Shown one piece after another: positions 1-42,480 of a DNA stretch of 64,000 nucleotides (positions within the stretch are counted from its first letter, which is position 1; every line of letters begins with the position of its first letter). The position numbers were made by a program, and so were the translations under genes. The notes beneath the pieces were generated by a model. It saw only the letters and a program-made list of their open reading frames with translations, made no database searches and was not told the origin of the DNA. The stretch spans positions 9,921,501-9,985,500 of the forward strand of contig WPIO01000004.1 in NCBI GenBank assembly GCA_009760855.2, given 5' to 3'. Source of the DNA: Cristatella mucedo. Lineage: Eukaryota; Bryozoa; Phylactolaemata; Cristatellidae.

Positions 1-771
1 TACCGACTGAGGTCAGCCAAAGAGCACTGCCGCTCGGATTGGATAGAGCACCGAGTTCTGCGATGCTTGGTGTGGATTAAAAGACCACGGGGAGATGATC
101 TCTGTAGCTTACCATCGATTAGTGCTACACTGACCAGCGGCAGCTGCAACAAGCCGTTCAACGTAGACTGCATGAAATACGAGAAGCGATCACCGTCTTC
201 ATGGTTAGCGATTTGCTTAACCATACTGAGGTCTGCCCCGGAACAGAACGACCCGCCGACGGCTCTTAAAATTACACATTTCCCGCCGTTCCATGCCTGC
301 AGTTCGGAGACTATGTCCCGCAGTGCTACACACATGCTCCCTGCAACGTGAAGAAAGGTCAGCGAAGCTGCGCATATCGCCGACTCTATGATCTATGCTG
401 AGGTGCAGGGGCATCTACCAGCCGCAGCCTAGCCACCACCGCCGGCTGTAGGCAATTCAACGCTTTTCGCCATGCAATATAACTTGAATTCTCGAATGCG
501 CCGCACACAAGTCGGCAGCAACTGCAGTCTGCAGCTATCCACAGCAGCAGTCGCTGCAGTTATTCAGCGGCGGCGATATCGCACCGGTGAACGCATTTTT
601 CTTGATCGAGTTGTCGATAGTCACCACAGCAACGCCACCAGCCTCCTTCGTTAGGGTAACCAGTCCACCGCGGAACCGCTGCAGCTGCTGCTTTATTTCT
701 TGCACATCATGGGCCGCAGCGGAGACCGCGCGGCCTCGACCTTCAAAGAGCGAACGCGAGCATGAACGCAC
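1..771 (-). CDS. ECHDC1: Ethylmalonyl-CoA decarboxylase (ECHDC1-like), partial, two exons seen
   Basis: This is a crotonase-fold enzyme that in animals destroys ethylmalonyl-CoA, a side product of acetyl-CoA carboxylase (family knowledge). The upstream exon ends at 585 with donor GTGCGA. It reads EIKQQLQRFRGGLVTL, then VVTIDNSIKKNAFTG, matching the start of the family, where humans have LTLNNPSRMNAFSG. The next exon is 113-340 (acceptor TTGCAG, donor GTAAGC). It carries the oxyanion-hole segment SFCSGADLSM and then FMQSTLNGLLQLPLVSVAL. The phase-1 junction gives NAFTG-SMCVALRD in frame. The 5' limit of the upstream exon is uncertain: the frame is open back to 771 with no ATG, so a further 5' exon is likely. 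The remaining exons lie before base 1. The LTLNN and SGSDL type motifs separate it from other crotonases. Confidence 0.92.
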
Positions 772-1290
772 GGGCGGCGGCGTAATCGAGGCGGGCGCTG
801 CTCAGCTTACGAGTCTCTCCAACCGACGCGTGTTGCGGAATGACGCGCCGCGCGCTCTATCTCTGCTCTCCCTCTCTCTCTCTTCTCTTTCCCTCTCTTA
901 CATGACAAACACAGCCAAGACGACACGCGCCTTAGGAGAAGGGGCCCAAAACCTGGCATAGCAGCCTCAGCCAAACGGAAGTTCTGGCCAGGCTCGCTGT
1001 GTGCCGCCGGAACTGGCCTCCAGGCCGGTGCCACACCTCCGTGCTGCGCGCAAAACGCCTGAAAGAGATCAAGCTCTCATAGGGAAATATTCAAATGAAT
1101 TACTATATATTAAATATAATAACTACAAAATCTTCACTCGGATAAGTAAAAGTGTACCCACTCTTTGAAAGTGGTGTGGCTTCACATTTCTCTCCGTGAA
1201 GATAGCTGTACTAGGTTTATCGATGACATTGCGCATGGAATGACCTCGCAGTCTTGAATTCTCAATTGCTGCTGATAGCGTGCTGTTAAC

Positions 1291-1444
1291 CAGTAGCGGA
1301 GCCAAAGGGGGATAGCGGGCATTTGCCCCCTAAAGCGGCGCAGTGCTCTAGCCCTGCCTATATGAAAATTTAGCTGGTCTGCTCACCCTACATAACAACT
1401 TTCCTGGTCTTGCCCCCTAGATGAAAATCCTAGCTCCGCCACTG
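1291..1444. mobile_element. Short hAT-like element with terminal inverted repeats
   Basis: The left end CAGTAGCGGAGCCA and the right end TAGCTCCGCCACTG form imperfect inverted repeats around 154 bases. CAGTGGCGGAGC ends are common in non-autonomous hAT elements. The flanking octamers match only partly. A related right half lies at 21315-21418. Confidence 0.45.
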
Positions 1445-2533
1445 GCTGGTACGACTTTCAGTGCCCCGACGTTATGCTGATGACACTCAGATCCATAATC
1501 CTCTTTGATCTTCTTGCCGTGCAAAGCATCGTCCGAACCTTTAATTTCCGACACTCATTACCGGCCGGCGTTCGCATCGCTCGAACCTAAACGACAAGTC
1601 TGAACCCCTAGTCGGACCGAGCGGAGCGCGGCGTTCAACGCACTGGCTGCACACAGATGACCGGATTATTGAAACGTGGATTCGCTGTGAGCCCGGGCTC
1701 GGTTCTAACCGTCGAGCTTCGCGTTGGTGTCGACAAGAGCGCACCACGTGACCGTCTTCCTTCCGCCTTGCGACGTTGCCGATGTGACACGACGCGCGTC
1801 TGGCTCGGCCGGTGAAATCCGTGACGATGCGCTACCAGCTCGCCGCCGCCGCCGCCGCTGCCGATACTGCAACTCACATCTCAGCGGTCTGCCGAAAGCA
1901 TCGCAGATTCCCTAAAACGGGTGGACTTTCCTACCGAAGTTGAGAGTTCGAATCTGTTGCCTCTGTAGGGTTATCGTCGCGAACAGCACGGAACGCCAGA
2001 CGACAAGCAACGCCACCAGTTTGCTCCACTACGTGCTGAGCATGGTGAAGCACCTTGTCACAACCATCACTAATAGCACATCGTGACCGCATACCACATC
2101 GAGTGTAGCAGCCCACTCGTACAACGATCAGTGGCAGTGCCGTCAATTAAACGAAACCGCAGCCTCGTCCTGCTTGTTGGAAGATGTGGACTGACCATTC
2201 GATGAGTACAGTTCTAGACAGTTTCTGTATTCAGGAGTCGGCTTTAATGGCTACTGGACCAGCAGCCGGGGCGTCCCGCACAGTAGCTTATCCGGTCCGC
2301 TCGCTGTTCCGGTGCGCCGCTTAAGGCGCTAGGCTTTTGCCTATCACGCGCACGCGCTGGGTAAAAGTGTCGCCGCAGTGCGTTTGATCGGAGTGCTCGC
2401 TGGCACGCTTTGAAAAGAGTTGCTTGAAGACTCAAAGCTTCCTCTTCGAGATTGGACTAGGATTCGAGCGTTCGCAGCAGAAATAGCAGAGTGGAACGAC
2501 GCCCGCATAATTAACCAAAGCCGTGCGTCCTCG

Positions 2534-2537
<4 letters not shown>

Positions 2538-2617
<80 letters not shown>
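2538..2617. repeat. (GA)n microsatellite
   Basis: About 40 perfect GA units. Open frames across it (RERERE, SLSLSL) are artefacts. Confidence 0.97.
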
Positions 2618-2622
<5 letters not shown>

Positions 2623-2889
2623 TCAAAATCGAGCAAAACTATGCAGGTAGAGATACGAAACGTCAGGCTGGTTCGGGTCTTGTTCGTCTAGTCTTCTTTT
2701 TCAGCATTTCAGCGAAGCGGTCTCGACTACTGTGCAGGCACTGCACGAGTCCGTTTCTTGTTTCTCGTCGTCTTAAAACGGTGCAAGGTTTGATTGGCTG
2801 GAGCGCGCTGCGCTCGCTGAATTCATCCGTGCGGTCGCTGGCCTGTAGGTAGAGGCCGACCCACTCGCACTGCGTGTCTCAAGTCTTAG

Positions 2890-3035
2890 CTCCGGGGTAA
2901 GGCACTCGCTCTTCATGACCCAGGTAGCGGGTTCGAGTCCTGCAGCCGACAATTCCTCATGGCCTACTGCAAGCGGGGTGATTGCCACCGAGGCTCTTCC
3001 GCCGCTATATACATGAGGCTTTTCAATCGGCTTTT
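2890..3035 (+). mobile_element. SINE-A copy (tRNA-derived)
   Basis: tRNA-like head with a B box (GGTTCGAGTCC) at about 2929, followed by the family body (CTGCAAGCGGGGTGAT, GAGGCTCTTCCGCCGCTAT) and a TGAGGCTTTT end. Degenerate. Confidence 0.75.
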
Positions 3036-3137
3036 GTGCACTTTACTTTACCCTGCGTCTGGGAGCGCCGCGAAAATATGCGGTGGCCAAGGTCACAGCC
3101 TAGTCTGGAGGTCCAGACTGTCTGCAAAAGCTAGGGA

Positions 3138-3302
3138 GAGCCGTGATGGCACACTGGGTAAGGCGGATGCTTTCACGGCCTCGGTCCCGAGGTCGTGGGT
3201 TCGATTCCTGCGGTGGGGCGATCCTTTATCGCCACTGCAAGCGGTGGTGATAGCCGTAAAGGCTCTTCTGTCGCTATACAAAAGAGGCTGTTTAATAAGC
3301 TA
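3138..3302 (+). mobile_element. SINE-A copy, well preserved
   Basis: Head GAGCCGTGATGGCACACTGG with A box, B box GGTTCGATTCC at about 3198, then the body GATCCTTTATCGCCACTGCA, GTGGTGATAGCCGTAAAGG and CTCTTCTGTCGCTATACAA, and the end GAGGCTGTTTAATAAGCTA. It serves as reference for the family. Confidence 0.88.
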
Positions 3303-3305
3303 GGA

Positions 3306-3320
3306 TTTATTTATTTATTT
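3306..3320 (-). promoter_or_regulatory. Possible polyadenylation signals of the mucin-like gene
   Basis: Three overlapping AATAAA hexamers on the minus strand, about 330 bases after the tail-exon stop. They also abut a SINE-A copy, so they may be its tail. Confidence 0.35.
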
Positions 3321-3546
3321 AACTCCGTGGGGTCGCTCACTAGATCCACTAGAGGGCGCGACGGACGTTAATCTGAACATCGAAAGAACGTGGCAGCAGT
3401 GCACACTCAAATAGACTCGACGTCTAAGCTGCCGCAACTCTCTTCTGCCAGATCGCTGCTGCAGCGTTCTATTTAAGAAGGGCGCACTCGCGGTCGGAAG
3501 AGATGCGTTCTATCTATATATCTACGTTTATATTTTTTATCAATAT

Positions 3547-3584
3547 TCATTAATATATATATATATACATATACATATATATAT

Positions 3585-3637
<53 letters not shown>
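3547..3637. repeat. (AT)n microsatellite
   Basis: Two AT runs interrupted by CACACAC, directly downstream of the mucin-like stop codon on the minus strand. Confidence 0.95.
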
Positions 3638-3640
<3 letters not shown>

Positions 3641-3650
3641 CGCGTTCTAT

Positions 3651-34245
<30,595 letters not shown>

Positions 34246-37200
34246 TCCTCCAACGACCAGCACCTATAGCGTAGGGTGGGCAGTAGCGTATGCAGCGCGT
34301 TCAATAACTCAATCTTCTGCCCGCAGCCGCCATTACTAGTCGAACAACCAACTAGTCCCCCCTCTGCAGCGCAGCAAGACATAAGACCTCAAGGTCTGGG
34401 TCACGATACCCGTCGTCGACGTGAAACGGCGCGTGCGTGCACCTCGCCGCGCATAGAGCGCGCCAACCGCAACCGTGCAAAGCCAAAGAGTCACGCGGTC
34501 CGCAGCCATTTAAAAATCGGACGCCTCTCCCCTACAAAGTCTTGTCCGCGGAGAGCCGAGTGAAACCCGTGGCGAAAGCTGCAAATTAAATCCCAAGAAG
34601 CGCCTACGGACGAGCCGCGATCGTCGCAAAGGGAATGACGAATAGGAAAGGAAATACAAACCTCGGCGGGCCCCTCCTACACACATCGTCATCAGCCCCC
34701 TCCTACACTCATCGTCAGCCCCCTCCTACACACATCGTCAGCCCCCTCCCACATCGGCAAACCCCAACGGCTGCAGCGGCGAGCGAGTCGGTGAGCAGCA
34801 AAGAGGGCGGCCACAGATAGCGGCTATCATCTATGCCCATCAGATCAGACGCAGTGAGAGGAAGCGCGAGGGCAGGACGCGCCAGCCACGCAGTTCGATC
34901 TGAGAGCGTTCGCGATTGGTCAACAAAAGGGGCTTTCGATTATATGGCTTTGCGGCATTGCAGCAGCCGAATGGCTGCGCCGACTTTAACCAGCAGGCGC
35001 TTCAAACGCGCGACCGTGCGGCGGAGCCGATCGGATGCTAAAGAGGTAGCGTCTGTTCGACTGGTCTGACGAAATGATACAAGCTCTTTATCGCAAATAT
35101 TAGATCATATATAGGTTGCAAACTCTGCAGTCGCCCCGCGAACGCCAGCGTCCGCATATACTGGCGCGATCGCTTTAATCGGCTACTTTTGGGTGGCCGG
35201 TTCCTCTAGTAACTCTAATGCGAGCGGAATCGCGCTCTGCTAGAACTTTTTAAAGAAGTCCGACAGAGGAAGAAAACGGAATTTCGGACGGAGCTCGGGG
35301 AAGCTTTTCTCGCCCTTTGAAGTCAAGATTTATTGAGAGTTAACAGCTTGACGTGCTTTATTCTCAAATGGAATCCGCCCGACAGCCTCAGATTTAAGAT
35401 TTTAGCCACTAAGCGCACGTACCTGCATTTTTATGTGCAGCTCAATGTCATGGCTGCCGAATTTCTTAGCCGAGTCGAGAGCGAAGCGCGGAGCGCACCA
35501 TGGCGCCAAACGTCAAACATTGTCGGACTTGCCGACGCGATTCCAAAGGAGCCTCTTAGATGCTGCAGCGGGGCGCAGGACATGACACAAGTGGGAGTGT
35601 GCATTGAGGAAATCGATAACTTCGCCAGTCTCGAAATGTGGACCCCAGAGGTCCGACTGAAATCCAGGAAGTATAGATAAGATCCGACTGGAATCCAGCA
35701 AGCATAGATGCGATCGGCATTCATTCCCGCAACTCGTTACCGACAAGCTGTTTGATCGGCAGCATATTTCTCCCTCCATCTCCCGTCCCCGTCGACGTAT
35801 GACTGCCGGCTTGTGAAAGTGCCGAATATTAGTAGCCGTATAGCGGAGCCACGCTAGCAGTTGGCAAAGGTTTAGGTTTAGATTTAGAAGATCTAGGTGC
35901 GGCGGTATTTCGCAGCTCTTCCAGAGGACGAACTTGCGCTCTCGAGGGTCCACTCATAACCCGCAATTAGACGCGACGTGTTGGATCTGACCGCGCCGCC
36001 GCGGCCGCCGACCTGTACGCAGACTAGGATTCTGACAACCATTTTGAGGGCGCGCCTCTCGGCGCAGCTCAGCGTACCGTTAGCTACGGTGCTCGTCTCT
36101 TGGCGCCGGCTCCACGCGCTCAAAGGTCGAGAGGCTGACACTTTGAGAACCTTGAGCAGAAGACGCGAAAGGGGCTGCGCGTCGACACTAAGGGAGAGGC
36201 CTCCCGATCGGCTAGCTCTTGATTGGCTAGCGCTCTGAGTGGCTAGCTCTATCCGGTCAACCTTTCAGCTTTCAGCATTAATCTTTCAATACGAAAATAT
36301 CGTCTTGAATGCCGACGCTACTCGTCGGTTCAACTCGCAGCTTCCAAGAGAGGCTTTCTAAGTACCGATCGAAAGTGTCTGCACTCATTTGCGGCGATAT
36401 CTCTAGTCCGCCCTGCGTCTCTGCCGAATTCCCATCTAGTAGCTTGCTCCTTCTATCCATCTTTCGGCTGAAATCGCTCGATTGCCGATAAACCACAAAC
36501 CGACTAGCGACTTGCGTTGCTTGCTGTTGCGCAGAATCCAGTTATGCCTGCCGTGTGTTCGCTGCATGCATAGGCAGTGGTACACGCTGCACTCACCGGG
36601 ACCATGGCTGCTGTCGGTTGAGCTGCTTAACACGCAGTTCGATTCTTATAATGCGGCTTGCTTTGCTTTTGCATAGCTCCTACTAAGCCTAGAGCAGGTA
36701 ACAACGATTTAAATACGCGGATACACATAGCTTCTCTATTACAAAGAGTTTTTTTATAGTTCTTGAAGCACGGTAAAATGCCAGCAGCCACCTCACACGT
36801 TTAAGGATACAAACTGTCAAGGTCTAATTTTGTAATCGCACGGCTAACGAAGGGAAGCTAAAAATCTCCACTAGTTTGCCAAGGTTTGCTCGAGCAATTT
36901 TAAATTACAAGATTTTACATGCGAGGATTTTGAATGTTGACTGGACACAAACTAGCTTCTCTGCGGTAAAAAGAGCCTCAAATACTGGGACAATAATTCC
37001 CATGCGATAGCACTTTGCATCTAGTCAGTGCGTTTTCCCCATGGCGGGTGCTTGCGAGGAGCGTTCCAATTAAGACAGAACTAGATGCAAAGCGACATTG
37101 CCCGGCTGCAAATTAAGATTCGCTAAAATCCCATTTTCTCGCTTAGTAACTCTCCCTAGCACATGCCAGCGGGCTCGTGATCCTAGTAATGGCGAGCAGG

Positions 37201-37554
37201 ATCGAGCGCCTATAAAAAACAAGCCGAAACGATCTACTCATTGCGCGAACGTCCTTCTTATCTAGTTACTACTTGCAACGAGCCGAATCGGTCTTTCGGG
37301 TTCGGGGAGCGACGCTAAGCAGGCAGTGGGGTGAACGCTTCCGTCCGTCCGTCCTACTCGAGGGCTCGAGGTTCTACAATGCCTGCACGACGGAGGCATC
37401 GTATCGGCTTGCGCACTAAAAGATGAGATTCCTAGAGAATAAGTGCAGTCATCATCGTGCGCGACGCACTTGCTAAACAGCAACATGCACGCAGCCCCCG
37501 AGTTCGCCTCAGAGGAACGCTCGCGGGTGTATCGCGTTGTATCGCACTCGATCG

Positions 37555-37886
37555 TGATTCCTTTGCAGCAAATTCAAAGTGCCCAGAATGAGATCGAGCT
37601 CTCTGAGGGCGCTATATCAAATGTATTATTGTACCCAGGCTAGGTTCGGTTGGCAGGGACACGCCTGCACGAATCCAGGTGCATAACTCGGCGAGACCGG
37701 GAGCCTCCAACAGCACGACTTACTTGGCCAACTTCGCATACCCAAGAGCCCCGGTGACCTCACGTCACCGCATACATCCGGCCATGCCGTAGGGTCCGAC
37801 CCCGGCCTAGCCGGTGACCCTAACCCTCACTATAGCCGTCCGGTCCCTGCCAACCGAACCCAGCCTGGGTACATTATTATAGTAAT
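37555..37886 (+). mobile_element. LINE-A 3' tail, split by a MITE
   Basis: CCTTTGCAGCAAATTCAAAG, GCCCAGAATGAGATCGAGCT and CTGAGGGCGCTATATCAAAT form the 3' hairpin. The ATT tail is interrupted at 37630 by the inverted-repeat element and resumes at 37873. Confidence 0.75.
37631..37872. mobile_element. 242-bp MITE with 30-bp terminal inverted repeats
   Basis: The left end GTACCCAGGCTAGGTTCGGT continues as TGGCAGGGAC. The right end, inverted, reads GTACCCAGGCTGGGTTCGGT then TGGCAGGGAC, one mismatch in 30. ATTATT flanks both sides, a 6-bp duplication, though the host is itself ATT repeats. No coding capacity. The superfamily is not assigned. Confidence 0.8.
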
Positions 37887-38556
37887 TATTCTGCGGATGT
37901 AAGCATTGTAGAGGCTTGAGTCTTGATCGTCAGAATCGAAGATTTATTTTTCCTCCAGACTCTGGCCGATACTAAAGAGTCTGCGTTGGCTGGCTCCCGG
38001 TCGAGCAAAGCACGTACGGGTACATAACGTGGAACGGCTATGGAGTCGTGCCTCCTCTCGGCGGACCGCTGACGGTGGCTGTCCCGCCCGCTCTCTCAAT
38101 AAAAGGCCGCTGATGACAGACACCTTAAATGCGTGTGATTCCTATACCATGCAGCTCACCGCCACAATTAGTATATAATGATGCCATCTCTGCTGCTGCT
38201 GCTGCTGCCGACTGGGGGCGGGCCACTGCCGTTTCCTGCCGTCATTCGCCGTCCCTTCGAGGCGATTACCTCGACTGTTGTACTCGATGCTTCGATTGCG
38301 CTCGCTGTCACTCGCCGGGTTTCGCGAAATGCGAGCCGTTGGCTACCGCGTGACAGGTCCGCGACGGCCACCGAGGCATCCGATGGTTTTAGAGTAACAG
38401 ACGGTCCGCCGCAGCACCTTCGAGCGGTCAGCAGAGTGTGGGTGGGACTAGGAAGGGTGTGACCAACTGGCCTTGCAGAGCAGAGGTCAGTGCAATCTTT
38501 TTCTAACTTCTCTCAATAGAGAGCCATTACCAAGCAGCAAGCCTCCGATAAGAAGC

Positions 38557-40208
38557 ATGGCCGCACCCAGCGGGCAGCCAGTGGTCTCCCTCTCCGAGTC
38601 GTCCGCCCCGTGCGAAGACGGTGCTCCAGTGAAAAATGGAGACACGCCACGCGAAGCGAATGTTTCTACACCCGAAACAATGTCTCATAACGACGCCATG
38701 GCCTTGGTCAGGGCGAATATCCAAAACGTTTTGGAAGTGAGCTCTTGCTGTGTCTGACATCTGTGACTCGAGCTTTTTAGTATTTGCAGCAGCAGTTGTG
38801 TAACGCAGCTCTCGAGTTCCCATAGCCGCAATTATGTCTGCTGCTGCTTCTGGGGACGCCATGAGTGCGCCCGGTGACTCTGCGCTGATTGCGAAAGCTT
38901 GCTCCGTCGTCTTGTCGAGTGGCGCGGAACTCCTTCGCTCGCCTGCCTGTGGAGCAGTTGGGGGCTTACGTCCTAGTCTGGATCCTGTTTCTTGATAGTG
39001 GCACATGTACCGCAATTGCAGTCGTCGAAATTTCTTAATTCCATTACATTTACTGCGCCGTTGGTACTTGCCCATGCCCAGTCCAAGTAATCAATGGGGT
39101 GTGCCGTCAAACTTGAGAATTTTCCCATGCATTCTTGCTGCCCATTCCACAGCACCGTTGTTTGGTTTCTCGTCTTAATAGCTATAAGCATGTACAAGCA
39201 ACGTGAGATGTTGGCGTTCAGGAACGCTTGGAAAGTCAGGGGTATTACTGGGGATACATGAATAATAATAATAATAATATTGCAGCAAATGTAAAGCGCC
39301 TAGAAAGAGATTGAGTTCTCTGACAGCGTGTGCATCAAGTGCATTATTATTATTAATGCACTTGATAAAGTGCCCTCAGAGAAATCAATCTCTTTCTAGG
39401 AGCTTTACATTTTCTGCAAAGGGAAACACGGTTGAATGGCGAGTAGTATCATGCTTGATAAACAAAGTTAAAGCCTGTAGCAAAGTGATCAAATTTGTAG
39501 CAGCTGTGGTAGCATAGCAGGTGCAAGGCGGTTGCAAAGCGAATGAAATTAATTCAGAGTACTTTAGAATGTCAAAGTGCATGGGAGGCAAACCCCACGG
39601 AGCTCTCTCTCTCTCTCTCTCTGCAGCTCTGGTCTTTGTCAGTACGGTGGGAACTCTATGCATTTTTGTAAAATATGCTGTTTACGTAGCTTATATATTT
39701 CAGTAGAATGTAACCTGTACCAGCTGCTGATTTTGCATGTGGTTTTTGGTTTGGCATAGCTAAGTATCCGCAGGCGATAGTGGAATACTGTTGCATGTAC
39801 CCTTTTCAGCTCGATCCACTGTTGAAAGATCTGCATCAGCAAATAACTTTGGAAGAAGTCAAGTCACAAATAGCTCTCGAGTATGGCCAGGCCATAACAG
39901 TGAACGTACGTCGTGCCGACGGCGAGCTACTACCCATAGTCGTAGTTCACAATTGCACTGTGCAAGACTTAAAAGCTGCCATTAAGAGGCACGTGAGCCT
40001 TAAGCAACACAGAGCAGGAGGGACAACTCACATAAGCTGGTATGTCTGACTAACTATTTGTGGTGCGCTTTTCGGGATACGTATATGGGCTGTCTGTCGG
40101 CTGGTTCACTAGCCTCATTTAATGCTCTTGTAGGCGCTATGTATGGCGGAAACACTGGCTCTGCTTCCAAGGCATGAAGTTGACAAATGATAGAAAATCA
40201 ATAAAAGA
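38557..40208 (+). CDS. SNRNP25: U11/U12 snRNP 25 kDa protein, terminal exon not found
   Basis: This is a component of the U11 particle of the minor (U12-type) spliceosome, in the nucleus. The exons are 38557-38736, 39810-40039 and 40134-40208 (donors GTGAGC, GTATGT and GTAAGT). The products join as MALVRANIQNVLE-LDPLLKDL, then the ubiquitin-like domain (ITLEEVKSQIALEYGQAI), then HISW-RYVWRKHW and KLTNDRKSIK. These align closely with the human protein (VTLEEVNSQIALEYGQAM). The expected last exon (DYGI-type motif through FIKKLR) should begin in phase 2. I found no convincing match before 48.8 kb, so the gene is incomplete as annotated. An upstream in-frame ATG at 38473 is possible, but 38557 (MAAPSG) is preferred. 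Confidence 0.92.
39268..39358 (+). mobile_element. LINE-A 3' tail, plus orientation
   Basis: TTGCAGCAAATGTAAAGCGC, CTAGAAAGAGATTGAGTTCT and an ATT tail. It directly meets an opposite copy. Confidence 0.8.
39345..39510 (-). mobile_element. LINE-A 3' tail, minus orientation
   Basis: ATGCACTTGATAAAGTGCCC, AGAAATCAATCTCTTTCTAG and CTTTACATTTTCTGCAAAGG; it shares the ATT tract with the preceding copy, inside the first intron of SNRNP25. Confidence 0.8.
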
Positions 40209-40302
40209 GTAAGTTTCGCTCCGACTGTGCCACTCTTACTGGGCCCAGCAGCTTACAGTTGCTGCCGTTGGTGTGGTCAAGCTAATGATTCGCAATACAC
40301 AG

Positions 40303-40315
40303 AATATATATATGT

Positions 40316-40364
<49 letters not shown>
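40303..40364. repeat. (TA)n microsatellite
   Basis: Imperfect TA run downstream of SNRNP25 exon 3. Confidence 0.93.
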
Positions 40365-40365
<1 letters not shown>

Positions 40366-41925
40366 GCAGCATATAAGAGATCCTTTTAGCTGATCGATAG
40401 CATATTTCGCAGGGCATGTTTTTCCTTTACCTAACGTTGGGTGGGATTACAAAAGATAGCTATCAGTCAGATTTTACTGAGGACTTGCATTTGGTGTAGT
40501 CGGCGATTTTTTAGCCTGTCCATCTAAGGCTTTGCCTGGTGGTGAGATCAAGTGCATGCTTGGTTTATTCACTCATTTAATTGATCGAAGCATGGAATGC
40601 ATGACAACCGGCAGCCTGTTGCACACACTGCTGTCGATTGCTGTTAATTGCTGCCACTGGAGGTCTGTTAAGCATATCACCTATTTGGTTTACGAATCGG
40701 GTATAGTCAGATAGTAAGTACAGCGGGGTTCCACTCGAGCTTGTGAGTGAAAGCTGAAAGCCAATGGTTTAAGACTTGGCTTTAAGTGCTGTACAACGGT
40801 AGTCTCTATAGCTCAATCGATAGAGCACTATAATAGATCGTTCCCTGCCTGGGCTGAAATATTTTTCGCACTTAGTCCCATAGTAGATAGCCTTCTGTCG
40901 TTCAGTATTTTGCAATTACAGCTGTACTATACGTGGTTTCGGGCCCACGCACCGGTATTGTTTAGCGAGTATTTCTCCAGTGGGATCTAATTCTCGCATA
41001 AGATTTAGGACTGAAGTACAGTTTTGTCGAACACTTAATGAAAGTATAGCCAGCTCCCCAAATTGTTATCCAAAGTGTTCTACGTGAAATAGGTAAGGGA
41101 ATCCCTTGCCATGCACTACTTTAATGATCAAGGACTGCTTAGGTAGAAGTTATTTCCTTCGTATAAGTAGTGTGACCCTAGTAGTATTAGTAGTGTGACC
41201 CTAGTAGTGGTGTCAAGTCTCGGCGTTTGAGCTACAGCTACCGTTTGCGTATTATGCTGTTTTGTCTCATTGGCTAGGCTTTAAAGTAGGTAAGGCTCAA
41301 GATTGATTTATATCGCACCCCCATATCGGGCTCTCGGGGCTACAGCGTAGTCATGTCATAACATAATTAGTTGCTTTGGTAAAATGAAATTGGTAGCAAT
41401 GCACCACGAAAGTGCATAGGTAGCCAGAGCTTCAAGTGGCTGTGCAACTCGGGCCTTAGTTTTAAGCATGTCGGACTAAGTCTTAGTAAGCAGTTAACCA
41501 GCTCAGCATGACTGACAGCTGCATTCGGTAAGTCTCTGGCTTGACAACTGGCTTTTGCTGGAAGCATTGTCCGAGGCCTTTAAAAAGGCCCATCTCTAGC
41601 TGTGGCATATCAAAGCAAAAAATGTCTTGGTGTGTCTGAGGCTTGTGAAGCCCGAATAATCTGGCTAGGAACGAGTACAAAGAAATATTTTGACGGCACA
41701 GTGGTCACGTAGTTACCGTTATTTTGCTATGGCTTCAAAAATAAGTCTTTTTATACAGAATAACTGCCTTGACCAGTCGTGTTACCGTCAGCTAGAAGCT
41801 TTGTGTGTGCTGAATTGTACTGCTCGCACTCAATTGTTATATGCATACGTATATGCTGGTTGCAGTTATTGGCAGTAAGTTCTATCGCATTCTAAAATTG
41901 GCGACTTACAACCGATTTAGGAAAT

Positions 41926-42480
41926 AATAATAATAATGCACTTGATAAAGCGCCCTCAGAAAACTCAATCTCTTTCTAGGCACTTTACATTTTCTGCAAA
42001 GGGAAATGCAATTGAATGGTGAGTAATATCATGCTTGATAAACAACATGAATCACATAGTTAGGGGTGACATGCACAGGGTCAGCATGCAAATGTGGTTA
42101 GTGGCAGCGTGCACAGTGTCAGCACGCATAAGCACATGAAGGACGAATCACAGGGACCCACTAAATGCTGTCCTAAATAGGTGTTTTAAGTTCTTTTTTA
42201 ATGTGGTCAAGTCAAGGGTTGTTCTGACTCAAGTCGGGAGGGAGTTCCAGGCTTTGGGAGCATACGAACTAAATGCACGGTCACCAAAGGATTTGAGGTT
42301 TGTATGAGGTATTGGTAGACTGTTGGATTCCGAAAAGCAGGTGGTACGATGCTTGGCCTGATGGGGGAGTAGATCTGAGAGATAGGTTGGAGCCAAAGAA
42401 CGAAGTGACCTAAAAGTGAGCGACACAAATTCCAGAGGACTTTGCTCATCAAGCATTCAACTAGCGATGGAGAACTAAAG
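41926..42480 (-). mobile_element. LINE-A 3' fragment
   Basis: An ATT tail, the hairpin (TAAAGCGCCCTCAGAAAACT, CAATCTCTTTCTAGGCACTT), TAGGGGTGACATGCACAGGG, then C-terminal coding LAPTYLSDLLPHQAKHRTT and AFSSYAPKAWNSLP on the minus strand. Confidence 0.85.

Noticed and set aside
2420-2852. RERERE and SLSLSL open frames; similar ones at 8485-8791 and 47168-47484
   Set aside because: Translations of dinucleotide microsatellites.
35333-35953. Overlapping frames of about 100-146 codons on both strands near 35.5 kb
   Set aside because: No recognisable motif, no consistent splice context, and equally open on both strands.
41590-41640. Candidate last exon of SNRNP25 (D-C-G-I...)
   Set aside because: Phase fits but it is too short and lacks the conserved basic end; likely chance.
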